A stretch of DNA of 64,000 nucleotides from Inquilinus limosus (lineage in GTDB: Bacteria; Pseudomonadota; Alphaproteobacteria; DSM-16000; Inquilinaceae), in NCBI RefSeq assembly GCF_002195995.1, contig NZ_NHON01000032.1, positions 8,604-72,603 on the forward strand, written 5' to 3'. A model generated the notes under the pieces. It was not told where the DNA came from. It made no database searches and saw nothing but the letters and a program-made list of their open reading frames with translations. Shown in pieces: positions 33,561-40,055 of this stretch. The first letter of the stretch is position 1; every line of letters starts with the position of its first letter. The position numbers and the translations under genes were made by a program.

Positions 33561-34109
33561 ATGCCGTCCTATCCGATCCACAGCATCGCCACCGCGCCCG
33601 AGGCGGCGCGGCCGGTGCTCGATCAGCTCGAGAAGACCTTCGGCATGGTCCCCAACCTCGCCGGGGTCATGGCGAATTCGCCGGAGCTGATCAAGGCCTT
33701 CGCCGGCCTGTTCCAGCAGGTCCATTCCGGCACCTTCACCGAGGCGGAGATCCAGACCCTGCTGCTGACCAATGCGGTCGCCAATGCCTGCGACTGGGCG
33801 GTGGCGTTCCACACCTTGCTGGCCTTGAAGGAGGGGCTCGCGCCCGCCGATGTCGAGGCGATCCGCGGGCGCGGCGTCCCGGCCGACCGCCGGCTGGCCG
33901 CCCTGTCCGGCCTGGCCCGGACGCTGATCGAGACCCGCGGCTATGTCAGCGGCGATGATCGTGAGGCCTTCGTCGCGGCCGGGTTCCGCCGGGAGCAGGC
34001 GCTGGAGATCCTGGCCGTGACCGCGGCCTCGACCATCACCAACTATGCCGGCAGCATGACCCGGCCGCCGCTCGAGGATGTCCTGCGGCCGCATGCCTGG
34101 CGGGACTGA
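33561..34109 (+). CDS. Carboxymuconolactone decarboxylase/AhpD-like protein
   Basis: A 182-residue, all-helical protein of the CMD/AhpD-like family. Its core LLTNAVANACDWAVAFHTLL aligns with the family motif C-x2-C-x3-H, but the second cysteine is replaced by alanine (C-D-W-A-V-A-F-H). The first cysteine and histidine are retained. Peroxidase chemistry needing the disulfide pair would not work in the usual way, so this may be a one-cysteine reductase or a decarboxylase-type enzyme. GGAGAG before ATG 33561 supports that start over the ATG at 33549. It stands alone upstream of a regulator gene. Confidence 0.85.
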   Translation: MPSYPIHSIATAPEAARPVLDQLEKTFGMVPNLAGVMANSPELIKAFAGLFQQVHSGTFTEAEIQTLLLTNAVANACDWAVAFHTLLALKEGLAPADVEAIRGRGVPADRRLAALSGLARTLIETRGYVSGDDREAFVAAGFRREQALEILAVTAASTITNYAGSMTRPPLEDVLRPHAWRD

Positions 34110-34186
34110 CCGGGCGCATGCCATGCCCTCCGGGGCATGGCACCCTGGTGTCGAAGGACGTCGCGCAGCTTCGAGGGAGGCCGGCC

Positions 34187-35026
34187 ATGCCGATGCAGGA
34201 TCCGATCGCCGGGCCGCGGGGCGGCCAGGTCGGCGCCCTGCTGCGCCACTGGCGCGATCTGCGCCGCAAGAGCCAGCTGGAGCTGTCCTTCGACACCGGC
34301 GTGTCGCAGCGGCATCTCAGCTTCATCGAGGTCGGGCGCAGCGCGCCCAGCCGCCAGATGCTGATCGACATCGCCACCGCTCTGGACATGCCGCTGCGCG
34401 ACCGGAACACGCTGCTCCTGGCCGGTGGCTATGCGCCGATCTACCCCGACGGCGCCTGGGACGGCCCGGAGATGCGCGGCATCACCAAGGCCCTGGAGCG
34501 CATGCTCCGCCAGCACGAACCGTTCCCGGCCCTGGTCATGGACCGCTACTGGACCGTGCTGATGACCAACCGGTCCGCCCCGCGCTTCTTCGGCCGCTTC
34601 ACCGACCTGTCCGCCCGCAAGGCGCCGCGCAACCTGCTGCACTTGGTGTTCGACCCGGACGGCCTGCGGCCCCACATCGCCGACTGGCCGGCGGTCGCGG
34701 AAAGCCTGGTCCAGCGCGTCCATCGCGAGGCCGTGGGGCGCGTCGTCGACGACAGGATCAAGGAGCTGCTGGCGGCGCTGATGGCCTATCCGGATGTCGA
34801 GCCCGCCTGGGCATCCCTCGCCGCGGCAGACATCCAGGGCCCGGCGCCGGTCATCCCGATCGGCCTGATCAGGGACGGCAGGGTGCTCAACTACTTCTCC
34901 ATGGTCACGACCGTCGGCACGCCGCGGACGGTCGCGGCCCAGGAGCTCCGCATCGAGTCGATGTTCCCGGCGGATGAGGCGACCGAAGCGCTTCACGCCG
35001 AGCTCATGGGCGGGGAGCCGGCATAG
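34187..35026 (+). CDS. XRE-family regulator with MmyB-like ligand domain
   Basis: The 279-residue product has an N-terminal helix-turn-helix of the Cro/C1 type (about residues 15-75: LLRHWRDLRRKSQLELSFD, VSQRHLSFIEVGRSAPSRQ). A C-terminal MmyB-like ligand-binding domain follows, with WTVLMTNRSAPRFFGRFTD and NLLHLVFDPDGLRPHI. That domain is PAS-like and binds lipid-like ligands in some actinobacterial relatives. GAGGGAGG precedes ATG 34187, seven bases away. The target is unknown; the CMD-family gene just upstream and the GFA gene just downstream, both codirectional, are candidates. Confidence 0.9.
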   Translation: MPMQDPIAGPRGGQVGALLRHWRDLRRKSQLELSFDTGVSQRHLSFIEVGRSAPSRQMLIDIATALDMPLRDRNTLLLAGGYAPIYPDGAWDGPEMRGITKALERMLRQHEPFPALVMDRYWTVLMTNRSAPRFFGRFTDLSARKAPRNLLHLVFDPDGLRPHIADWPAVAESLVQRVHREAVGRVVDDRIKELLAALMAYPDVEPAWASLAAADIQGPAPVIPIGLIRDGRVLNYFSMVTTVGTPRTVAAQELRIESMFPADEATEALHAELMGGEPA

Positions 35027-35137
35027 GCGGCGGCCCGGCAGGGCCCTGATCCCGGTGGACAGGCTGCCCCTCCCAGGCGACTCTGCCGCCCGAACGCCGT
35101 CGTGATTCACGGCGATCCAAAGGCCGGAGGAACGCCC

Positions 35138-35497
35138 ATGCCCGAGATGAAGACCTATGAGGGCGGCTGCCATTGCGGCGCCGTGCGCTACCGGGCCGAG
35201 ACCGACCTGGCGCGGGTGATGAGCTGCAACTGCTCGCACTGCCAGAAGCGCGGCCTGATGCTGACCTTCGTCACGCCCGACCACTTCACCCTCCTGTCGG
35301 GCGGCGACGGGCTGGCCGACTACCAGTTCAACAGGAAGGTGATCCACCACCTGTTCTGCCCGGGCTGCGGCATCGAATCCTTCGCCCGCGGCCGCAAGCC
35401 GGACGGCACCGAGATGGTCGCGATCAATGTCCGCTGCCTCGACGGCCTCGACCTCACCACCGTGACCGCGATCCCGATCGACGGCCGCAGCCACTGA
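35138..35497 (+). CDS. GFA-family (CENP-V-fold) zinc protein
   Basis: A 119-residue protein of the glutathione-dependent formaldehyde-activating enzyme-like (GFA) family. Zinc-binding cysteines appear in GGCHCGAVRY, SCNCSHCQKRG and FCPGCGIESFARG, the normal pattern. The family was named for a role in condensing formaldehyde with glutathione, but this has been questioned, and most members have no demonstrated reaction. GGAGG lies eight bases before ATG 35138. It ends 79 bases before the MarR gene. Confidence 0.92.
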   Translation: MPEMKTYEGGCHCGAVRYRAETDLARVMSCNCSHCQKRGLMLTFVTPDHFTLLSGGDGLADYQFNRKVIHHLFCPGCGIESFARGRKPDGTEMVAINVRCLDGLDLTTVTAIPIDGRSH

Positions 35498-35546
35498 GTC
35501 GCCGCGATTTTCGGCGGGACCTGCCATGCGGCAATCGCGTTTCGGA

Positions 35547-35559
35547 GCTAATAATTAGC
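35547..35559 (+). promoter_or_regulatory. Palindromic operator candidate for the MarR-family regulator
   Basis: GCTAAT-A-ATTAGC is a perfect 6-base dyad with a one-base centre, embedded in the only AT-rich stretch between GFA and marR and ending 17 bases before the MarR start. MarR proteins commonly bind such sites in their own promoters, so autoregulation of this operon is likely. A related TCCTAATAAATAG follows. Confidence 0.5.
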
Positions 35560-35576
35560 ATCCTAATAAATAGCGC

Positions 35577-36041
35577 ATGTCGAATGTCTCCCCCACCCGC
35601 GACGATTTCGGCTTCCGCATCTACCTGATCGGGCGGCTGTGGCGGCGCGAGGTCGACGAGATGCTGGGCCGCTACGGCCTCAGCGACGCGACCTGGCAGC
35701 CGCTGCTCCACCTGTTCCGGATCGGCGAGGGGCTGCGGCAGCGCGACCTCGCCGATTCGCTCGGCATCGAAGGGCCGTCGCTGGTCCGCCTGCTCGATAC
35801 GCTCGAAAGCCAGGGGCTGATCGAGCGGCGCGAGGACGAGGGCGACCGCCGGGCCAAGGCGGTGCATCTGACCGAGGACGGCCGCACCCTGGTCGAGGGC
35901 ATCCGCGGTGTCGCAGCCGAGGTGCGCGAGCGCCTGCTCGCTGGCGTCTCCGACGAGGATATGGTGCTCTGTCTCGGCGTGCTGGACCGGATCGAGCGCA
36001 ACATCGCCGCCGGCCGGCCCGCAGCTGAGGGTGGCCGCTAG
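35577..36041 (+). CDS. MarR-family transcriptional regulator
   Basis: The 154-residue protein is a winged-helix MarR regulator: YGLSDATWQPLLHLFRIGEG, RQRDLADSLGIEGPSLVRLL (recognition region), then the wing QGLIERREDEGDRRAKAVHL and the dimer helices. It is the first gene of a likely four-gene operon with a FUSC-family pump, a DUF1656 protein and an HlyD-family adaptor, so it should repress that efflux system and respond to aromatic or phenolic acids. That substrate class is inferred from the AaeAB family. ATG 35577 is AT-flanked with no strong ribosome site. Confidence 0.93.
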   Translation: MSNVSPTRDDFGFRIYLIGRLWRREVDEMLGRYGLSDATWQPLLHLFRIGEGLRQRDLADSLGIEGPSLVRLLDTLESQGLIERREDEGDRRAKAVHLTEDGRTLVEGIRGVAAEVRERLLAGVSDEDMVLCLGVLDRIERNIAAGRPAAEGGR

Positions 36042-36058
36042 GCTCGTCGGGGGAACGA

Positions 36059-38131
36059 ATGGACTGGCCGACCTGGCGTGACGGCGTGTTCTCGCTGCGC
36101 ACCTTCTGCGCCGCGATCCTGGCCGCCTGGATCTCGCTGCGCATCAACCTGTCCTCGCCCGGCACGGCGATGCTGACGGTCTACATCGTGTCGCAGCCAC
36201 TGACCGGCATGATGCTGTCGAAGAGCGTCTACCGCGTGCTCGGCACCGCCGTGGGCGTGCTGGCCAGCGTCACCTTCATCGCCCTGTTCGCGCAGGAGCG
36301 CGAGCTGTTCGTGCTGGCCAGCGCGCTGTGGTTCGGCTGCTGCATCTACGTCTCGGTCATGCTGCGCGACGCGCCCGGCGCCTATGCGCCGCTGCTGGCG
36401 GGCTACACCGCCGCGATCATCGGCTTTCCGGCGATCACCGCGCCGGACACGGTGTTCGACATCGCCACCAACCGCTGCGTCGAGATCCTGCTGGCGATCT
36501 CCTGCGCCGGCGTGCTCAGCGCCATCATCCTGCCGCGCCCGGTCGGCCCGGTCCTGCTGGGCCGGATCGAGGCGCTGCTGGCGGCCACGGCCCAATGGGC
36601 GGTCGGCATCCTGCGCACCGAAGGCACGGAGGAGGCGCCGCAGACGGACCGTGCCCGGCTGATCGGCGACGCGGTGGCGCTGGAGACGCTGCGCGCCCAT
36701 GCCGTGTTCGACACGCGGGCCATCCGCCTGGCCAACGACGTCATCCGCCAGCTGCAGGGGCGGCTGTTCACCTTCCTGGCCGTGCTGGTCTCGATGCAGG
36801 AGCGCGGGCGGCTGCTGCGCTTCCGCGACCCGGCGCGGTGGCAGGCGATCCGCCCGGCCTTCGAGGCGGTGGCGCGGATCATGGACCGCTCGCTGGGCCC
36901 GGACCAGCCGGACGATGACGACAGCGTCGGCGCCGCCCGGCGCCTGATCGACACGATGCAGCCGTCGCTGGAGGAGCTGCGGCAGAGCCAGACGGCCATG
37001 ATCGTGCGCATCCTGCTGGACCGGCTGCAGGACCTGCTGACCCTGCGCGACGACTGCCGGCGGCTGCGCGACCATGTCGCCGCCGGCACCCGGCCGCGCA
37101 CCATGCGGTCGGCGCCGTCGATCAGCCGGCATCGCGACCAGGCCGCCGCCATCATGGCCGGGATCACCGCCTTCACCGCGCTGGTGGTCGCCTGCGGCTT
37201 CTGGATCCTGACCGCCTGGCCCAACGGCGCCGCGGCCGCCACCATCCTGGTCGTCGTCTTCGGCTTCTTCTCCGGCGCGGACGAGCCGGCGATGCCGGCC
37301 AAGGAATTCCTGCGCATGGCGGCGGTCGCGTCCGTCATCTACCTGCTCTACTTTGCGCTGGTGCTGCCCCGGGTCGACGGCTTCCCGATGCTGGCCCTGG
37401 TGCTGGGCGCGGTGCTGGTGCCGGCCGGCATGCTGATGCCGGCGCCGCGGATCGGGCCGTCCGGGCTGCTGCTCTGCATCAACTTCCTGACCCTGCTGGG
37501 GCTGTCCGACCGCGCCTCGCTCGACTTTGCCGGGGCGGTCAACAACGCCCTCGCCACCCTGGCCGGCATCGCGCTCGCCGTGCTGCTGTTCCGGCTGATC
37601 CGGCCGCTCGGCGTGCGCTGGATGGCGCAGCGCTTCGTCACCGGCATCATGGCCGACCTGGCGCGCATGGCGTCGGGCGGCGGCCTGTCGCAGGCCGAGT
37701 TCGAGAGCCGGATGTTCGACCGCATCAACGGCCTGTTCTCGCGGCTCGACCACGCCTCGCCCGGCGACCGGCCGATCCTGCACGGCGCCCTGGCCAGCCT
37801 GCGCGTCGGCCACAACATCATGATCCTGCGCCGGCTGTCCGGCCGGCTGCCGCCGCCCGGGACGCGGGCGGTGGAGACGGCGCTGGCGGCGCTGGAGCGC
37901 CATTTCGGCCTGGCCTGGCGCCACCGCGGCGGCAGCGGGCCCGACGCGATGGCCGCCTTGGCCCGCGCCGGCGAGGTGCTGCAGGGCCTCGACACCGACC
38001 GCAACACGGTCGCCGCCCTGGTCTCGGTCACCGCGATCTGGGTGACGCTGTCCTACCAGTCGGAGTTCTTCGCCATGCCGCAGGCCGATGGCCCGGCCCT
38101 CATCCGCGACCTGATCGTGCCGACGCCATGA
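36059..38131 (+). CDS. FUSC-family efflux transporter (AaeB-like)
   Basis: A 690-residue inner-membrane protein with two clusters of about five to six helices separated by a soluble helical region, as in AaeB/YccS-like FUSC proteins. The first cluster has AILAAWISLRINLSSPGTAM and TGMMLSKSVYRVLGTAVGVL; the second begins near residue 360 (AAIMAGITAFTALVVACGFW). AaeB exports hydroxybenzoic acids in E. coli. GGGGGAACGA precedes the ATG. It lies 17 bases after marR and overlaps the DUF1656 gene by four bases. Confidence 0.92.
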   Translation: MDWPTWRDGVFSLRTFCAAILAAWISLRINLSSPGTAMLTVYIVSQPLTGMMLSKSVYRVLGTAVGVLASVTFIALFAQERELFVLASALWFGCCIYVSVMLRDAPGAYAPLLAGYTAAIIGFPAITAPDTVFDIATNRCVEILLAISCAGVLSAIILPRPVGPVLLGRIEALLAATAQWAVGILRTEGTEEAPQTDRARLIGDAVALETLRAHAVFDTRAIRLANDVIRQLQGRLFTFLAVLVSMQERGRLLRFRDPARWQAIRPAFEAVARIMDRSLGPDQPDDDDSVGAARRLIDTMQPSLEELRQSQTAMIVRILLDRLQDLLTLRDDCRRLRDHVAAGTRPRTMRSAPSISRHRDQAAAIMAGITAFTALVVACGFWILTAWPNGAAAATILVVVFGFFSGADEPAMPAKEFLRMAAVASVIYLLYFALVLPRVDGFPMLALVLGAVLVPAGMLMPAPRIGPSGLLLCINFLTLLGLSDRASLDFAGAVNNALATLAGIALAVLLFRLIRPLGVRWMAQRFVTGIMADLARMASGGGLSQAEFESRMFDRINGLFSRLDHASPGDRPILHGALASLRVGHNIMILRRLSGRLPPPGTRAVETALAALERHFGLAWRHRGGSGPDAMAALARAGEVLQGLDTDRNTVAALVSVTAIWVTLSYQSEFFAMPQADGPALIRDLIVPTP

Positions 38132-38334
38132 ACCCGCTGATCAAGGAAATCGACCTCGCCGGCGTCTACCTGTCGCCGATGCTCGGCTACCTGGTGGTGG
38201 CGCTGCTCCTCACCGGCGTGCTGCGCTTCGTGCTCGGCCGCGTCGGCGCCTATCGCTGGATCTGGCATCCGGCGCTGTTCGACCTGTCCCTGCTCCTGAT
38301 CATCCTGACCGCCCTCGTCGCGCTGACGATGTGA
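38128..38334 (+). CDS. DUF1656 small membrane protein (AaeX-like)
   Basis: A 68-residue protein with two hydrophobic helices. The start IKEIDLAGVYLSPMLGYLVV resembles AaeX and is typical of DUF1656, which always accompanies FUSC and HlyD genes. Its precise contribution is unknown; it may help assemble the pump. The ATG overlaps the FUSC stop by the ATGA arrangement, and the HlyD gene begins 13 bases after its stop. Confidence 0.92.
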   Translation: MNPLIKEIDLAGVYLSPMLGYLVVALLLTGVLRFVLGRVGAYRWIWHPALFDLSLLLIILTALVALTM

Positions 38335-38347
38335 GGGAGAGAAGACC

Positions 38348-39235
38348 ATGAAATACGCAGCCCTCGCCCTCCGCGTCATCATCACCCTGGTCATGGCGGC
38401 CGGCGCCGTCGTCGCCGGCATCCTGCTGTGGCAGTACTACATCGACAGCCCCTGGACCCGGGACGCCCGGGTGGCGGCGGAGATCGTGCAGGTGGCACCC
38501 GACGTCTCCGGCATCATCGTCAGCCTGCCGGTGGTCAACAACCAGGCGGTGAAGAAGGGCGACGTGCTGCTGGTGATCGACCCCGACCGCTACACCCTGG
38601 CGGTGCAGCGGGCGCAGGCGGCGCTCGACAGCCAGCAGGCGCAGACCGAGCAGCTGGAGGCGGATGCCGCCCGCCGCGCCAAGCTCGGCAGCAACGCCAT
38701 CTCGATCGAGGCCCAGCAGCAGGCGGAATCGGCGGCCCGCGCGGCCCGCGCGGCGGTGGAGCAGGACCAGGCGGCGCTGGACACGGCGAAGCTGGACCTG
38801 GAGCGGACGACGATCCGCTCGCCGGTCAACGGCTATGTCTCGACCCTGATCCTGCGCCAGGGGGCCTATGCCACGGCGGGCAAGCAGGTGATGGCGATCG
38901 TCGACGCCGACAGCTTCCATGTCCGGGGATATTTCGAGGAGACGAAGATCCCGCGCATCCACCCGGACGACAAGGTCGAGATCCGGCTGATGGGCGTGTC
39001 GACGCCGCTGCAGGGCCATGTCGCCAGCATCGACCGGGCGATCTCGGACCGCGAGGTGTCGCTGAACTCCTACTACCAGATCGTCGACGTGAACCCGACC
39101 TTCAGCTGGGTCCGGCTGGCCCAGCGCATCCCGGTGCGGATCGCGCTCGACAAGGTGCCCGACGGCGTGCTGCTGGCCTCGGGCATGACCGCGACGGTCG
39201 AGGTGTTGCCGAAGGCGGAGGGAGCGGCGAAGTAG
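38348..39235 (+). CDS. HlyD-family membrane-fusion protein (AaeA-like)
   Basis: The 295-residue adaptor has an N-terminal membrane anchor (VIITLVMAAGAVVAGILLW), then WTRDARVAAEIVQVAPDVSG, a lipoyl/barrel-sandwich half motif, a coiled-coil hairpin (about 80-150: ALDSQQAQTEQLEADAARRA) and the second lipoyl half DLERTTIRSPVNGYVSTL. AGxYATAGKQVMAIVD and the beta-barrel domain follow. It bridges the FUSC pump towards an outer-membrane channel, which is not encoded here. It ends the operon. Confidence 0.93.
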   Translation: MKYAALALRVIITLVMAAGAVVAGILLWQYYIDSPWTRDARVAAEIVQVAPDVSGIIVSLPVVNNQAVKKGDVLLVIDPDRYTLAVQRAQAALDSQQAQTEQLEADAARRAKLGSNAISIEAQQQAESAARAARAAVEQDQAALDTAKLDLERTTIRSPVNGYVSTLILRQGAYATAGKQVMAIVDADSFHVRGYFEETKIPRIHPDDKVEIRLMGVSTPLQGHVASIDRAISDREVSLNSYYQIVDVNPTFSWVRLAQRIPVRIALDKVPDGVLLASGMTATVEVLPKAEGAAK

Positions 39236-39253
39236 GGCGGCAAGTTGTCCCTG

Positions 39254-39279
39254 TTATATCTATACTGATTTTGATATAA
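39254..39279 (+). promoter_or_regulatory. Inverted repeat upstream of the toxin-antitoxin genes
   Basis: TTATATC (39254-39260) and GATATAA (39273-39279) form a 7-base inverted repeat with a 12-base spacer, in an AT-rich island just before the toxin gene. This is the expected form of an antitoxin operator overlapping the promoter. TATACT at 39261 may be the -10 box. Confidence 0.5.
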
Positions 39280-39290
39280 GCGGACGAAGC

Positions 39291-39605
39291 ATGACGGCGC
39301 CGATTGTCTTCCTGGGGGATTCGCTCGATCGCCTTCGGGAGTTTCCGGACACGGCGCGGCGCGAGGCCGGTATCGAGTTGCGTCAGGTGCAGCTTGGGCT
39401 GGATCCGTCGGACTGGAAGCCGATGAAGACAATCGGGCCCGGCGTTCGCGAGATCCGCATTCGCGACAAGGCCGGAGCATTCCGGGTGATCTATGTCGTC
39501 AGGCGTGGCGACGCGGTCTACGTGCTTCACGCGTTTCAGAAGAAGACGCAGCAGACCGCGAAGAAGGATTTGGACCTGGCTGCCGCGCGATTGCGGCAGA
39601 TCTGA
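39291..39605 (+). CDS. RelE/ParE-like toxin (HigB/Gp49 type)
   Basis: A 104-residue protein of the phage-derived Gp49/HigB-type RelE fold. It shows FLGDSLDRLREFPDTARREA, KPMKTIGPGVREIRIRD and GAFRVIYVVRRGDAVYVLHAF, followed by QKKTQQTAKKDLDLAAAR, the conserved basic C-terminal helix. Such toxins cut mRNA at the ribosome. It is encoded before the antitoxin, as usual in HigBA loci, nine bases apart. There is no other phage sequence nearby. GC content here is slightly lower than in neighbours, suggesting transfer. Confidence 0.9.
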   Translation: MTAPIVFLGDSLDRLREFPDTARREAGIELRQVQLGLDPSDWKPMKTIGPGVREIRIRDKAGAFRVIYVVRRGDAVYVLHAFQKKTQQTAKKDLDLAAARLRQI

Positions 39606-39614
39606 GAGGCTGCC

Positions 39615-39896
39615 ATGGAACGCCAGAGCTTCGACAATGTCTGGGATGCGCTGGAGGACACGCCGGCCGAGGCTGCGAACATGACGATGCGGTCGGATCT
39701 GTTGATCGCGCTCCGCCAGCAGGTGCAGGGCTGGGACGTCACCCAGGCCGAAGCCGCTCGGCGACTCCAGATCACACAGCCCCGCTTGAACGACCTGCTG
39801 CGCGGCCGGATCGGCAACTTCAGCCTCGACGCGCTGATCAATCTGGCGGGCCGGGCCGGGCTGACGGTCCGCCTCGACATCACCGAGGCGGCCTGA
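39615..39896 (+). CDS. XRE-family antitoxin (HigA-like)
   Basis: A 93-residue antitoxin with a helix-turn-helix of HTH_37/XRE type at about residues 40-75 (WDVTQAEAARRLQITQPRLN, DLLRGRIGNFSLDALINLA). The N-terminal tail (FDNVWDALEDTPAEAANM) is probably the toxin-binding part. It should neutralise the upstream RelE-like toxin and repress the pair at the inverted repeat at 39254. A convergent ABC-transporter gene follows after the 145-nt repeat copy C. Confidence 0.9.
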   Translation: MERQSFDNVWDALEDTPAEAANMTMRSDLLIALRQQVQGWDVTQAEAARRLQITQPRLNDLLRGRIGNFSLDALINLAGRAGLTVRLDITEAA

Positions 39897-39910
39897 TCAG
39901 CGGCACTCTT

Positions 39911-40055
39911 AGAGACCGTTTGGAAATGCGCTGGCGTGAGTCGGCTGGCGGTGGTTTCGAGAACCGGAGCGCAGCGCACATTTGGTGCGTGAGCACCGGA
40001 AGCGGAGAAACCACCGCCAGACGGCCGCGCCAGTAGCATTTACAGACGGTCTCCT
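39911..40055. repeat. Roughly 145-nt structured palindromic repeat, copy C
   Basis: Outer arms AGAGACCGTTTGGAAATGCG and the complement of GCATTTACAGACGGTCTCCT form a long imperfect stem. TGGCGGTGGTTTC pairs perfectly with GAAACCACCGCCA. The apical hairpin is GCGCAC-ATTTG-GTGCGT. The right end overlaps the TAG stop of the convergent ABC-exporter gene. Confidence 0.95.

Noticed and set aside
39291-39896. Toxin-antitoxin pair as part of a prophage.
   Set aside because: No integrase, structural or other phage genes are nearby, and the flanks are chromosomal.
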